DNA of 64,000 nt. Source: Cryobacterium soli. Lineage in GTDB: Bacteria > Actinomycetota > Actinomycetes > Actinomycetales > Microbacteriaceae. Location: NCBI RefSeq assembly GCF_003611035.1, contig NZ_CP030033.1:1860001-1924000 (forward strand), in the 5' to 3' direction. Of this stretch, positions 1 to 7,221 are shown in pieces (the first letter of the stretch is position 1; the number at the start of each line of letters is the position of its first letter). The notes under the pieces are model-generated. The model was not told where the DNA came from. It searched no databases and saw only the letters and a list, made by a program, of their open reading frames with translations. Both the position numbers and the translations under genes were made by a program.

Positions 1-1
1 C

Positions 2-703
2 GGCGACGCTCATGCGTTCGGGTTCGTCATCGAGGAGATCGAGGGGTGGGAGGAATCCGTCGATGTGAATTTCGACGAGACTCCCATCCCTGGGGGCAAC
101 GGTTCGTTCGACGTGCCGGTGACCCTCGCGTCCCGGCTGGTGAAGGTCCGGGGGTATTGCGAGGCTGAGTCGATCGAGAAGTTCGGTTGGCACCAGCGGC
201 TCGCTACCGGCCTTGTCGGCGGGGCGTCCACGCGGTCGTTCGTGGTGGAGAAGGCCGGGCTCGCACAGTGGGCACCTGCTCACTGCATCGGGGCGAAATT
301 GCCCCAGTTCGGCGGCCAGGCGTTCGGCAACTTCGTGTTCGACTTCTGGATGCCCAAGCCGTACAAGTTCGGCAACACGGTGCTGTTCAACAGCGGCGTG
401 CCGGCACCTCACTACGGCAACAGCGCCGCGGTGCCGGTGTTCACCATCGGCGGCGTTCGACCGTCCGGCTACACCATCGCGGGCCCGGGCGGGCGCAGCG
501 TGAAGGTGACCACCCCAGTGACCTCAGGCCACGCGCACACGTACGACATGAACACGGGCGAGCTCGTCATCGACGGCAACCTCATGGACAGCGGCGTGGA
601 GATCGGCGACTCCTGGGCCATCTGGGGCGGCACCTCCTTCGCGCACACCATCACCGGCGGTTCGGGTGACTTCACGACGGCGATCACAGAGACGGACACC
701 TGA
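2..703 (+). CDS. Phage distal tail (Dit-like) minor tail protein, 5' end missing
   Basis: The reading frame is open to the first bases of the window, so the N-terminus is lost; an internal ATG at 65 is probably not the real start. About 233 residues are visible. The early part (V-I-E-E-I-E-G-W, then D-E-T-P-I-P-G-G-N-G) resembles the baseplate-hub domain of siphovirus distal tail proteins, followed by a beta-rich C-terminal half with a tail-fibre-like jelly-roll feel. It would sit at the tip of the tail tube and join it to the host-recognition proteins. Its TGA stop shares one base with the next ATG, showing tight translational coupling. Assignment is by pattern and position. Confidence 0.65.
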   Translation, partial: GDAHAFGFVIEEIEGWEESVDVNFDETPIPGGNGSFDVPVTLASRLVKVRGYCEAESIEKFGWHQRLATGLVGGASTRSFVVEKAGLAQWAPAHCIGAKLPQFGGQAFGNFVFDFWMPKPYKFGNTVLFNSGVPAPHYGNSAAVPVFTIGGVRPSGYTIAGPGGRSVKVTTPVTSGHAHTYDMNTGELVIDGNLMDSGVEIGDSWAIWGGTSFAHTITGGSGDFTTAITETDT

Positions 704-1812
704 TGCGCACGTACTGGATCTGTGACACGCGGTCGGGCGCGAAGCTGGCCCAGGTCATGCCGTCTGCGGGCTCGTTCAAGCGGGTCCTCTGCGGCAGCGG
801 CTCGGGTGAGCACACCTTCCGGCTCGGCTTCGGCAAGCGCACACGGGAGCAGTGGCGGGCGCTCACCCAGCCGTGGGCGCGCACTCTCGCGATCGACGAG
901 GACGGTGTGGTCATCTACGCCGGCATCATCGCCAAGCGCCCGTACAAATGGAAGGTGTGGCAGATCAAGGTGACGCATGTGGATGTGCGCGAGATCTTCC
1001 GGCGCCGCTTCCCCTTCGGCGTCAAGTCGTACTGGGAGAACCTCAACACGCTCCCCGGCAAGCTGGTGCTCACCAACCTCTCGCAGCGCGCCGTCGTCGC
1101 ACGGATCCTGCAAGAGTCGCTCGTCGGTCCGTTCCCCACATACTCGCTGCCCATCGTCCTCCCCTCCGCCACTGAGGCGGGTTCGGTGACGGTGACGTAC
1201 GAGAACTACCTGCTGCGTACCACGTTCGACCTGCTCGAGGACATCCAGAACATGGACCGCGGGCCGGACATCGACTTCGTGCCGCGCTGGTCGACGTCGA
1301 ACACTCTCGAATGGGTGGCTGAGGTCGGCACCCCCTCAGTGCCGCACCTCACCAAGGGCTCCATCGACTTCAACCTCACCGTCCGGGACCCGAAGCTGTT
1401 CGACGTCACCTACGACGAGGACGCTACGGACCAGCTCACCGGCATCTTCTCCGTGGGCACCGGCTCCGAGGTGGACATGGCGGTGGGTGGCGATGGCATG
1501 GGCTACTCCGCAACCACCCCGGCGCTCGACGTCGTGCAGCGGAACAAGGCCGAGGCGAACCCGGACATCCTGGCGTCATTCTCCCGGGCCGGGCTAACCA
1601 CGCTCGCGCACCCGACAGTGCAGATCGGGGTGAGCATGAACAGCGTCGCAGAGCGCAACCTCGCCACGATGCCGGTCGGCACCATGCTCCGCATCAACTT
1701 CAAGGACGACCCGTGGATCCCTGACGGGTGGAAGGAGACGCGCGCGATCTCCTACTCCGGTGACATGTCCAAGAAGGTCAGCTTCGAAACCCAGCCGTTG
1801 GTAGGTGCCTGA
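703..1812 (+). CDS. Phage minor tail protein (ReqiPepy6 Gp37-like)
   Basis: A 369-residue protein directly after the distal tail gene, starting in its stop codon. The N-terminal third has the alternating beta pattern and the W-x-R-T-L-A-I-D-E-D-G-V-V-I-Y-A-G-I-I stretch typical of Siphovirus Gp37-like tail proteins, which form the tail-tip hub. The rest is mixed alpha/beta with no catalytic motif that I recognise. It has no signal peptide or membrane segment. Gene order (distal tail, hub, fibre-like, hydrolase) matches the tail-tip module of actinobacterial siphophages. Position within the tail is inferred. Confidence 0.6.
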   Translation: MRTYWICDTRSGAKLAQVMPSAGSFKRVLCGSGSGEHTFRLGFGKRTREQWRALTQPWARTLAIDEDGVVIYAGIIAKRPYKWKVWQIKVTHVDVREIFRRRFPFGVKSYWENLNTLPGKLVLTNLSQRAVVARILQESLVGPFPTYSLPIVLPSATEAGSVTVTYENYLLRTTFDLLEDIQNMDRGPDIDFVPRWSTSNTLEWVAEVGTPSVPHLTKGSIDFNLTVRDPKLFDVTYDEDATDQLTGIFSVGTGSEVDMAVGGDGMGYSATTPALDVVQRNKAEANPDILASFSRAGLTTLAHPTVQIGVSMNSVAERNLATMPVGTMLRINFKDDPWIPDGWKETRAISYSGDMSKKVSFETQPLVGA

Positions 1813-2477
1813 TGAGGATCAACCGTCTCGGAGGCGATGACAAGTTCGCCCAGATCCTCCGCGAAGTCCGCCAGGTGCAGCAGGCCGCGATGCTGAACAA
1901 GACATCAGTGACTAACGGGCAGACACGGTTCGCGGGCAACGAGTCACTGCTGGTCGAGGGCTCGCAGAAGGTATCCGGCTGGCTCATCGTCACGGGCATA
2001 CTCAAGGTCGTGGGAACCTTCCTGCTCGAGGGCGCGACGACCATCACGGGGGCTTTCGCACTCAAGGGCCCGGCCACCTTCGAGGGCGATATCGCGCAGA
2101 CCGGAACGAACGTGATCAACACCCCGGGCAAGCTGGTCCTCGCGGGCACCAACCCGATGACGCTCGGGATCGGTGCGTTCGGCCAGCCCGGGGCGACGTT
2201 CGGCAGCGGCGGCGGCCTCACTGGCTACGCTGGCGGGGCGCTTCTGCACGGTGGCGCGGCGCTGGTCGGATGCACGGTGACTACCACCATCGCCCAGCTG
2301 TCCAGCGGCACCAACTACCTGTCAGTCGGGCCAACGAAGTCCAGCTTCAATGGTCCGCTCGAGGCCACGTCGGCAACGGTGAACTTCACCAACCTGCCGA
2401 CTACAACTGTTTCGGGGCTGCCCGCTGGAGTAGTGGTGATCAACTCGTCGACCGGCAAGCTCTCCCGAACGATCTAG
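1812..2477 (+). CDS. Phage tail-associated protein, repeat-rich, unknown function
   Basis: A 221-residue protein starting in the stop of the hub gene. After a basic N-terminal helix (to about residue 35) comes a run of short repeating units rich in G, T and V (patterns like G-T-F-L-L-E-G-A-T-T-I-T-G-A-F), which suggests a beta-helix or fibre shaft. A glycine-rich stretch lies near residues 120-150. Such proteins are usually fibre or appendage parts. I recognise no enzyme motif. The 3' end overlaps by 4 bases the end of a convergent lipoprotein gene, so the late operon is punctuated here. Confidence 0.55.
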   Translation: MRINRLGGDDKFAQILREVRQVQQAAMLNKTSVTNGQTRFAGNESLLVEGSQKVSGWLIVTGILKVVGTFLLEGATTITGAFALKGPATFEGDIAQTGTNVINTPGKLVLAGTNPMTLGIGAFGQPGATFGSGGGLTGYAGGALLHGGAALVGCTVTTTIAQLSSGTNYLSVGPTKSSFNGPLEATSATVNFTNLPTTTVSGLPAGVVVINSSTGKLSRTI

Positions 2478-2905
2478 CTGGCGAACTCGGGGCAGTACAC
2501 CTGCACCGCGTACTGGACGGCGTGATCGTTATTCCAGTCAGCATCTTCGCCCTCGCCAGACACTACGCGCACGTCGGCGGCGGCAGCGCCAGCAGTCAGG
2601 TCTTGGCAGGCGAGTGCCGCAGCACCGACGAACTCGGCATCGGCCGGCAGCGCCCCGCGCCACGCGCTCGAGATGCTCGCCACATAGAACTCGTCCTGGG
2701 TGTAGTCGCCGTACTCGCCGGTCGGCTCCGGGGTGGGCTCGCTACTCATCTTGATCGGCGCGGCCACGGGCTCCGCGGTGGGCTCGGCGCTGGCCGCAAC
2801 CTCGGGCGCCGCGCTCTTCGCCACATCAGCACTGGCCCCCGCAGCACATCCGCTCAATGCAAGCACTGCTACTGCGGCTACTGATACCCACCCGGTCTTG
2901 AACAT
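2474..2905 (-). CDS. Prophage lipoprotein, DUF732-like, counter-oriented in the tail operon
   Basis: A 143-residue protein encoded against the surrounding tail genes. Residues 1-20 form a lipoprotein signal ending in the lipobox L-S-G-C. A Pro/Glu/Thr/Ala-rich linker (to about residue 65) leads to a small domain with two spaced cysteines (A-C-Q-D and V-Y-C-P-E-F) like the DUF732 family of exported actinobacterial proteins. A TANNNT box 6 bases before the ATG suggests its own promoter and a leaderless mRNA. It looks like a moron: a cargo gene that a prophage can express while the late genes are silent. Phage-borne lipoproteins sometimes block superinfection; that role is a hypothesis here. Confidence 0.75.
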   Translation of the reverse strand: MFKTGWVSVAAVAVLALSGCAAGASADVAKSAAPEVAASAEPTAEPVAAPIKMSSEPTPEPTGEYGDYTQDEFYVASISSAWRGALPADAEFVGAAALACQDLTAGAAAADVRVVSGEGEDADWNNDHAVQYAVQVYCPEFAS

Positions 2906-2911
2906 GACCGA

Positions 2912-2917
2912 ACCTTA
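2912..2917 (-). promoter_or_regulatory. Putative -10 box for the prophage lipoprotein gene
   Basis: TAAGGT (minus strand) ends 6 bases before the ATG at 2905, placing the transcript start at or beside the start codon. No Shine-Dalgarno sequence is visible. A clear -35 is not evident. Confidence 0.5.
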
Positions 2918-2966
2918 CACCCCCGGCATCCTCCGTGGGAAAAATCTTTCACCCCTAAGGAGCCAC

Positions 2967-3401
2967 ATGCCTACCGTTGACGGCGTACTTCTCAACTATC
3001 AGGGCGCATCCATGGCTGGATTGTCGGCCCAGATCCACATCATCCCGATCACCCCCGCCGTTGGCGGGTCCAAGGGCATGTTCTCCACGCCCACGATCGT
3101 CGTCGTCCCGGATGAGTACGGGGTGTGGTCTGTGACGCTGCAGCGCACGGACATGCTGCGGCCCGTATCTGGGTATCGCGTGGAGGTGGTCTGGCTCAAC
3201 GGGGCAGACATCCCGGTTGGGTTCGACCAGTACGAGGGCGTCCTGCAGGTCCCCGGCAGTGGCGGCTCGTTCCCCGACCTGTTCGAGACGGGCGGCAACC
3301 CGCAACTCGCGTGGGATGGTTCGACTCCACCCCCGGGCACGTATTCCCCCGGCCAACTCTGGCTCAACACAAATTCCGGCATTCTGAGCGTTTGGAGCTA
3401 G
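2967..3401 (+). CDS. Phage tail/fibre-associated protein, unknown
   Basis: A 144-residue protein. The ATG at 2967 is chosen because AAGGAG lies at 2957-2962; the frame stays open upstream but over the antisense lipoprotein gene. The first 100 residues look like a beta-sandwich (many V/I/T/Y strands, S-G-Y-R-V-E-V-V-W). The tail ends in P-P-P-G-T-Y-S-P-G-Q-L-W-L-N-T-N-S-G, a motif common at the ends of tail-fibre or appendage proteins that describes how a label or fibre joins the next unit. It resumes the late operon after the inverted lipoprotein gene and sits 4 bases before the SGNH-hydrolase gene. Confidence 0.6.
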   Translation: MPTVDGVLLNYQGASMAGLSAQIHIIPITPAVGGSKGMFSTPTIVVVPDEYGVWSVTLQRTDMLRPVSGYRVEVVWLNGADIPVGFDQYEGVLQVPGSGGSFPDLFETGGNPQLAWDGSTPPPGTYSPGQLWLNTNSGILSVWS

Positions 3402-3405
3402 GCAC

Positions 3406-4896
3406 ATGGCATGGACAGCAATCAAGGACCTGACTGGGCGAACTGGAGAAGAGGGCCCCCAGGGCAAGGACGGCCAGCCTGGCACCGGTTCGGTTCCCGC
3501 CGATACGTTCATTGCCGCGACGCTTGACCCGGATGCGGCTGGTTCGCTGGCGAAGGCGGCGCTGGACAAGAACTTGAAGGGCAAGGGCGTCCGGACTTTC
3601 CCCACCCAGTTGGGGATCATGCACGCCGCGTTCGCTCTCCGCAACGACCGGCCCGTGGTCGTCGCTGGCGCCGGGTCGTCTACGATGGCCGGATACGTTG
3701 CATCCAACGCGGCATCGCAGTGGTTCAACATCCTGGCGGCTACAATCCAAGCGGCCTACCCGCTCGTCACGAGGGAAACGCAGCCGCCAACACGGACCCT
3801 TGCTGAAGCGGTCGCCGTCCCGCCGTCGAGCAACGGCATCCAGTTCGTGAACGCCGGTCTTCCGGGGACGTTCGCGACCAACTACCTGACGTCTACCACG
3901 GGCGGGCAGTTGGCCGCGCTCAACCCCAACGTGGTCATGCACATGATCGGCGCGAACGACTGGGCGGCAGATGTCCCAGTTTCCACTTACAAGGCGGCGA
4001 TCCTGGCTCGTATCGCTCAGCTCGACGCTGATTCGAACTCGCCCATCCTGCACATCCTTCTGCACTCCTACGCAAGGTTCGACCCGAGCGCTGACGGCCC
4101 GCTGACGTGGGAGGTTTACGGTCAGGCGCTTGCCGAGATCGCGGCCTCGAAGCCCGCGAACGTGGTCTCTTTCGACCTGTCGCCTTGGTACGTCAAGGTG
4201 GGCGTCCCGTCATCGGACCCGTTCAACCTGGTCAGTTCTGATGACCTACACCAGAGCAACTCGGGGCACGCGTTCATGGCTGAGATCATGCGGACTCTCC
4301 TCGGCGTGCCCGGCCCCGCACCCACGCGTGAGATCCAGGTATCGCCGTCGCGCGTCACCTCCGATGTGTTCGCTACCACCGCAGTCCTGAACGGGCGCGT
4401 GACGGATCTCGCGTTCGGTGGCTCGGCGAAGACGTGGCTGGATGCGTCGGCTGGCTTCACCACGAACTCGGCGGGGGTCATCCCGACGACCACTGCAACC
4501 GCAGCTTTTGCCGGGTTCACGATCGCAGCCCAGTCGGCTCAGGTCGGTGCGGTGTGTGTTTCGCTGCCTTCTGCGGGCGGGCTGTACGTGAATCTGTTCC
4601 GCGACACTGCGGGCACTGACGCGTACCGGTTGGCATTTACCTCTGATGGGCTTGCAGTGCAGAAGCGTGTCGGCGGGACCACAACCACCCTTTTCTCGCT
4701 GGATGCGGTTACTACCGGTTCGCATGCGTACGTGTTGCGCTCCTACCGGGGGGTGCTGTCGCTGCTCCGTAACGGGGTCGAGATCTTCGTCCGCATCGAC
4801 TCATCCGTTTCGGCTGGCGGGTCCGTCGGCATCTCGCGTGATGCTACTGCGATCACCGGCCGGATCACACGGTTCTTCGTGGATGTGCTCGGGTAG
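3406..4896 (+). CDS. Tail-spike SGNH/GDSL hydrolase with C-terminal LamG-like domain
   Basis: A 496-residue protein. Residues 10-27 contain a short collagen-like G-X-Y stretch (G-E-E-G-P-Q-G-K-D-G-Q-P-G), often a trimerisation segment in phage fibres. An SGNH hydrolase core follows: block I A-G-S-S-T-M-A-G with the likely nucleophile Ser in place of the usual G-D-S, block II N-A-G-L-P-G, block III G-A-N-D-W, and block V D-D-L-H-Q-S-N-S-G-H giving the Asp-His pair. From about residue 310 the sequence looks like a concanavalin/LamG beta-sandwich. The protein would deacetylate or de-esterify host surface glycan during adsorption. Substrate is unknown. Confidence 0.75.
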   Translation: MAWTAIKDLTGRTGEEGPQGKDGQPGTGSVPADTFIAATLDPDAAGSLAKAALDKNLKGKGVRTFPTQLGIMHAAFALRNDRPVVVAGAGSSTMAGYVASNAASQWFNILAATIQAAYPLVTRETQPPTRTLAEAVAVPPSSNGIQFVNAGLPGTFATNYLTSTTGGQLAALNPNVVMHMIGANDWAADVPVSTYKAAILARIAQLDADSNSPILHILLHSYARFDPSADGPLTWEVYGQALAEIAASKPANVVSFDLSPWYVKVGVPSSDPFNLVSSDDLHQSNSGHAFMAEIMRTLLGVPGPAPTREIQVSPSRVTSDVFATTAVLNGRVTDLAFGGSAKTWLDASAGFTTNSAGVIPTTTATAAFAGFTIAAQSAQVGAVCVSLPSAGGLYVNLFRDTAGTDAYRLAFTSDGLAVQKRVGGTTTTLFSLDAVTTGSHAYVLRSYRGVLSLLRNGVEIFVRIDSSVSAGGSVGISRDATAITGRITRFFVDVLG

Positions 4897-4915
4897 CAGC
4901 CGCACTTTCCCATCC

Positions 4916-4943
4916 GAACGGGAGTCTTTCGGGGCTCCCGTTC
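4916..4943 (+). terminator. Hairpin between tail spike and endolysin genes
   Basis: Perfect 9-base arms GAACGGGAG / CTCCCGTTC around a 10-base loop, followed by C-rich rather than T-rich sequence. It may attenuate or process the late transcript rather than fully stop it. Confidence 0.45.
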
Positions 4944-4962
4944 CCCCACTCTAAGGAGCCCC

Positions 4963-5820
4963 ATGTATAACCCGTTCTCTGGGTGGCCGGTCACTGGGAC
5001 GTGGGCAGATCACATGTCCTACAGTCTCGGCGGCATTGACTACCCCCTTGGTTACGGCACCGCGCTGCCGGCCCCCGCATCTGGCACCCTGCGCATCTCT
5101 GGCGGGCGTGGTGAGTTCGCGGCGGGCGAGGTTGGTAGTGCGGGTCGCCGGTCGATCCTGACGCTCGACAAGCCCATCCTCGGACTCGTCGCAATCGTCT
5201 GGCAGCACCAGTCACGATTCGCCGACCCGGGGCACTACAACGAAGGCGAAACGTCCGGCTGGTCCGGTGCATCAGCCAACGGCAACGACTGGGGCGGCGA
5301 CGTTCACCTGCACACTCACGGGCTCCTCGAGTCCGGTATCCGCGTCGACTGGCGCGGGTACATCGCATTAGCCGGCGGCAGTTCCGTCGCTGGCAACTAC
5401 ACCGAACTTGAGGAGATCGACATGGCAACCGCAGAAGAGATTGCTGAGGCACTCGTGCCAGCCATTTGGAAGTACATGCTCATCCAGCCCGAAGGAGCAA
5501 AGGCCGAGGGGCGCGCGGCCGACTGGCTGACGAACCTGCCCGATCAGGTGGGCCCGAACGTGTGGGGCGAGGAGCTCACTCACCCGAACGGAACGCACGC
5601 GCCCGCGAGCAAGTGGCTCATGAACACCTCCGACATGGTGGGCGCGATCCTGTCGAAACCGTCCAGCGTGATCGACACGGTGAAGCTCGCCGCAGCGCTC
5701 AAGGCAGGCGGGCTCACCGTCACCATCGACCAGGCCGCGCTCGTCAAGGCCATCGACGCATCACTCAGCGACAACTTCGCGGCGATCCCTGGGGCGGTCC
5801 GCGACAACCTCATCAAGTAG
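4963..5820 (+). CDS. Phage endolysin, M23 (LytM-like) peptidase fold
   Basis: A 285-residue protein preceded by AAGGAG. Residues 20-60 match the M23 metallopeptidase entry (G-G-I-D-Y, then G-T-A-L-P-A-P-A-S-G-T-L), and H-L-H-T-H-G near residue 111 supplies the HxH zinc ligands. The first zinc ligand, normally His in H-x-G-x-D, is Leu here; Asp and HxH remain. The C-terminal 130 residues are a separate helical domain, probably wall-binding. The enzyme would cut peptidoglycan cross-bridges at lysis. It is followed by an XhlA-like protein and a holin, which fits. No signal peptide, so release depends on the holin. Activity is uncertain because of the missing His. Confidence 0.75.
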   Translation: MYNPFSGWPVTGTWADHMSYSLGGIDYPLGYGTALPAPASGTLRISGGRGEFAAGEVGSAGRRSILTLDKPILGLVAIVWQHQSRFADPGHYNEGETSGWSGASANGNDWGGDVHLHTHGLLESGIRVDWRGYIALAGGSSVAGNYTELEEIDMATAEEIAEALVPAIWKYMLIQPEGAKAEGRAADWLTNLPDQVGPNVWGEELTHPNGTHAPASKWLMNTSDMVGAILSKPSSVIDTVKLAAALKAGGLTVTIDQAALVKAIDASLSDNFAAIPGAVRDNLIK

Positions 5821-5826
5821 CAAGCA

Positions 5827-5859
5827 CCCCCGGCTGATCTCCAAAGGACCGGCCGGGGG
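5827..5859 (+). terminator. GC-rich hairpin after the endolysin gene
   Basis: 8-base arms CCCCCGGC / GCCGGGGG separated by 17 bases, right after the endolysin stop codon. There is no T-run, so it could be a weak terminator or an mRNA-stabilising structure. Confidence 0.4.
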
Positions 5860-5894
5860 CTCCCCCTCCATGCATTGACACGAAGGGAGTAGCC

Positions 5895-5960
5895 ATGACG
5901 CTACTCGACCCGCAGCCCGACACGCCAAACATCGAGGGAGGTTCGAGTGAACGAAATTGA
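5895..5960 (+). CDS. Possible 21-residue phage peptide
   Basis: ATG at 5895 follows GAAGGGAG at 5882-5889 with good spacing. The peptide is short and soluble-looking (M-T-L-L-D-P-Q-P-D-T-P-N) and its end overlaps the GTG start of the next gene by 14 bases. It may be a translational leader that couples to the XhlA-like gene rather than a functional protein. Confidence 0.35.
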   Translation: MTLLDPQPDTPNIEGGSSERN

Positions 5961-6291
5961 CCCGCCTGACGCTGGCGCATCCGTGTGGATCATGCTGACC
6001 CGGATGGAGGGCACGCTGAATCTCGTGGCTGACCGTGTGGCAAACACCATCCGTGTCGTCGAGACTCACTCCGAAGACATCGGCGTACTCAAGTCCACCA
6101 CGCAGCGCCTCAGTGAGCAGGCTGTAGCGCGCGACGCGACTGCCCTCGCCCTGGCCGCCGCCCTCAAGGAAGCCGACGACCAGCGGCGCACCAAGACCGA
6201 AACCGCGTGGTCGCCGCTCACCAAGCTCTTCTCTGTCATCGCGGCGCTCGGAGTCATCTGGGCCGTCGTATCCAGCTTCATCCCGAACTAA
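5947..6291 (+). CDS. XhlA-like lysis-associated membrane protein
   Basis: A 114-residue protein with a GTG start behind a GAGGGAGG element at 5935-5942. Residues 15-85 form a heptad-patterned helix (R-M-E-G-T-L-N-L-V-A-D-R-V-A and similar), followed by one membrane segment near residues 90-111 and a four-residue tail. This coiled-coil plus C-terminal anchor layout matches XhlA-type proteins that work with holins. It lies between the endolysin and the holin, where such proteins are normally found. An alternative is a tail-measure or spanin-like partner, but the layout argues against that. Confidence 0.65.
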   Translation: MNEIDPPDAGASVWIMLTRMEGTLNLVADRVANTIRVVETHSEDIGVLKSTTQRLSEQAVARDATALALAAALKEADDQRRTKTETAWSPLTKLFSVIAALGVIWAVVSSFIPN

Positions 6292-6302
6292 GGAGTTTCC
6301 CC

Positions 6303-6524
6303 GTGATCATTTTCACCCTCGCATTCTGGTCCTACGCCGGAGAGCGCGCATCTAAGACTGTCGCCCAGACCGCCATCACCGCGCTCACAGTCGGCGGTAT
6401 CGCCGGTGTGCTCGACGTCGCATGGGTGCCCCTGGCATCCGGTGTCGCGCTCTCCGGAATCCTGTCCGTGCTGACCTCCGTCCTCACGTACACCCCCGCG
6501 CCCACCGGCGACCACGCGGCCTAA
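6303..6524 (+). CDS. Phage holin, r1t type
   Basis: A 73-residue protein from a GTG at 6303 behind AAGGAG at 6290-6295. The A-G-E-R-A-S-K-T-V-A-Q-T entry followed by hydrophobic segments at about residues 20-40 and 45-65 is the pattern of the phage r1t holin family of Gram-positive phages, including the D-V-A-W linker between the two helices. It would form the membrane lesion that releases the endolysin. The order endolysin, XhlA-like, holin completes the lysis cassette. Confidence 0.8.
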   Translation: MIIFTLAFWSYAGERASKTVAQTAITALTVGGIAGVLDVAWVPLASGVALSGILSVLTSVLTYTPAPTGDHAA

Positions 6525-6540
6525 GCACCAGGAGCCCCAC

Positions 6541-7221
6541 ATGACCGTTGTCACTATCACCGGAGCGGATATCGTCTCTCTCGGCGGTTCCCTCCCCCTG
6601 TCCGGGTTCATCGACGTGTGGCGGCTCACCCCGCTCAGCGGTCAGCTGGACAAGTCGAAGGTTGGTTCGCAGCCGCTCAGCGCCGGGTCGATCACCATTG
6701 ACTCGGCGCCGGCCGGCGGGGCTGTCCTCCTGTTCCCGCGTGGGGTCCGGAACCTGTTCGAGTCGTGGGCGGTCATCCCGCCGGCGGGCACGATCAGCTT
6801 GACGGATCTCCTTGCTGCTCATCAGGTGGACGTCAAGACCCTGCTGCCGCTGACGGAGGTCCCGCCGTCCGTGGCTGACATCCTTGAGCAGGTAACGGTC
6901 GCCGGTGAGGCTGTCGTGCAGAGCGCCAGTGCGGCCAGCCAGAGCGCCACGGACGCGGCTGCGGCGCGGCTGGGGGCTGAAGCTGCGGCTGCCGGCGTGC
7001 CCACGCCGGCGGAACTAACCGCCACGTTTGTTCCTATCGTCAAGGCCGCCGTGCTCACCCGAGATGGTGCCGGGCGCATCGCATCCGCCGTGGAGAATGG
7101 CGTCACCGTCACCTACACCCGCGACAGCGCCGGGCGCATCGCCACCGAAACCCGCTCGGGCAAGGTCACTACTTACACGCGGGACGCCTCCGGGCGTGTC
7201 TCGGGATGGGCAACGGTCTAA
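6541..7221 (+). CDS. Phage protein with C-terminal YD (RHS-like) repeats
   Basis: A 226-residue protein preceded by AGGAG. The first 100 residues form a beta-rich domain (fibre base-like). Residues 115-160 are Ala-rich and helical. The last 55 residues hold three tandem repeats of the form Y-T-R-D-x-A-G-R-I/V, the YD-repeat signature found in RHS toxins and some cell-surface shells. Three repeats are too few to build an RHS cocoon, so this is more likely a fibre tip or trimerisation end. Its TAA shares a base with the ATG of the next SGNH hydrolase, so the two products are probably made together and may assemble on the same appendage. Confidence 0.65.
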   Translation: MTVVTITGADIVSLGGSLPLSGFIDVWRLTPLSGQLDKSKVGSQPLSAGSITIDSAPAGGAVLLFPRGVRNLFESWAVIPPAGTISLTDLLAAHQVDVKTLLPLTEVPPSVADILEQVTVAGEAVVQSASAASQSATDAAAARLGAEAAAAGVPTPAELTATFVPIVKAAVLTRDGAGRIASAVENGVTVTYTRDSAGRIATETRSGKVTTYTRDASGRVSGWATV

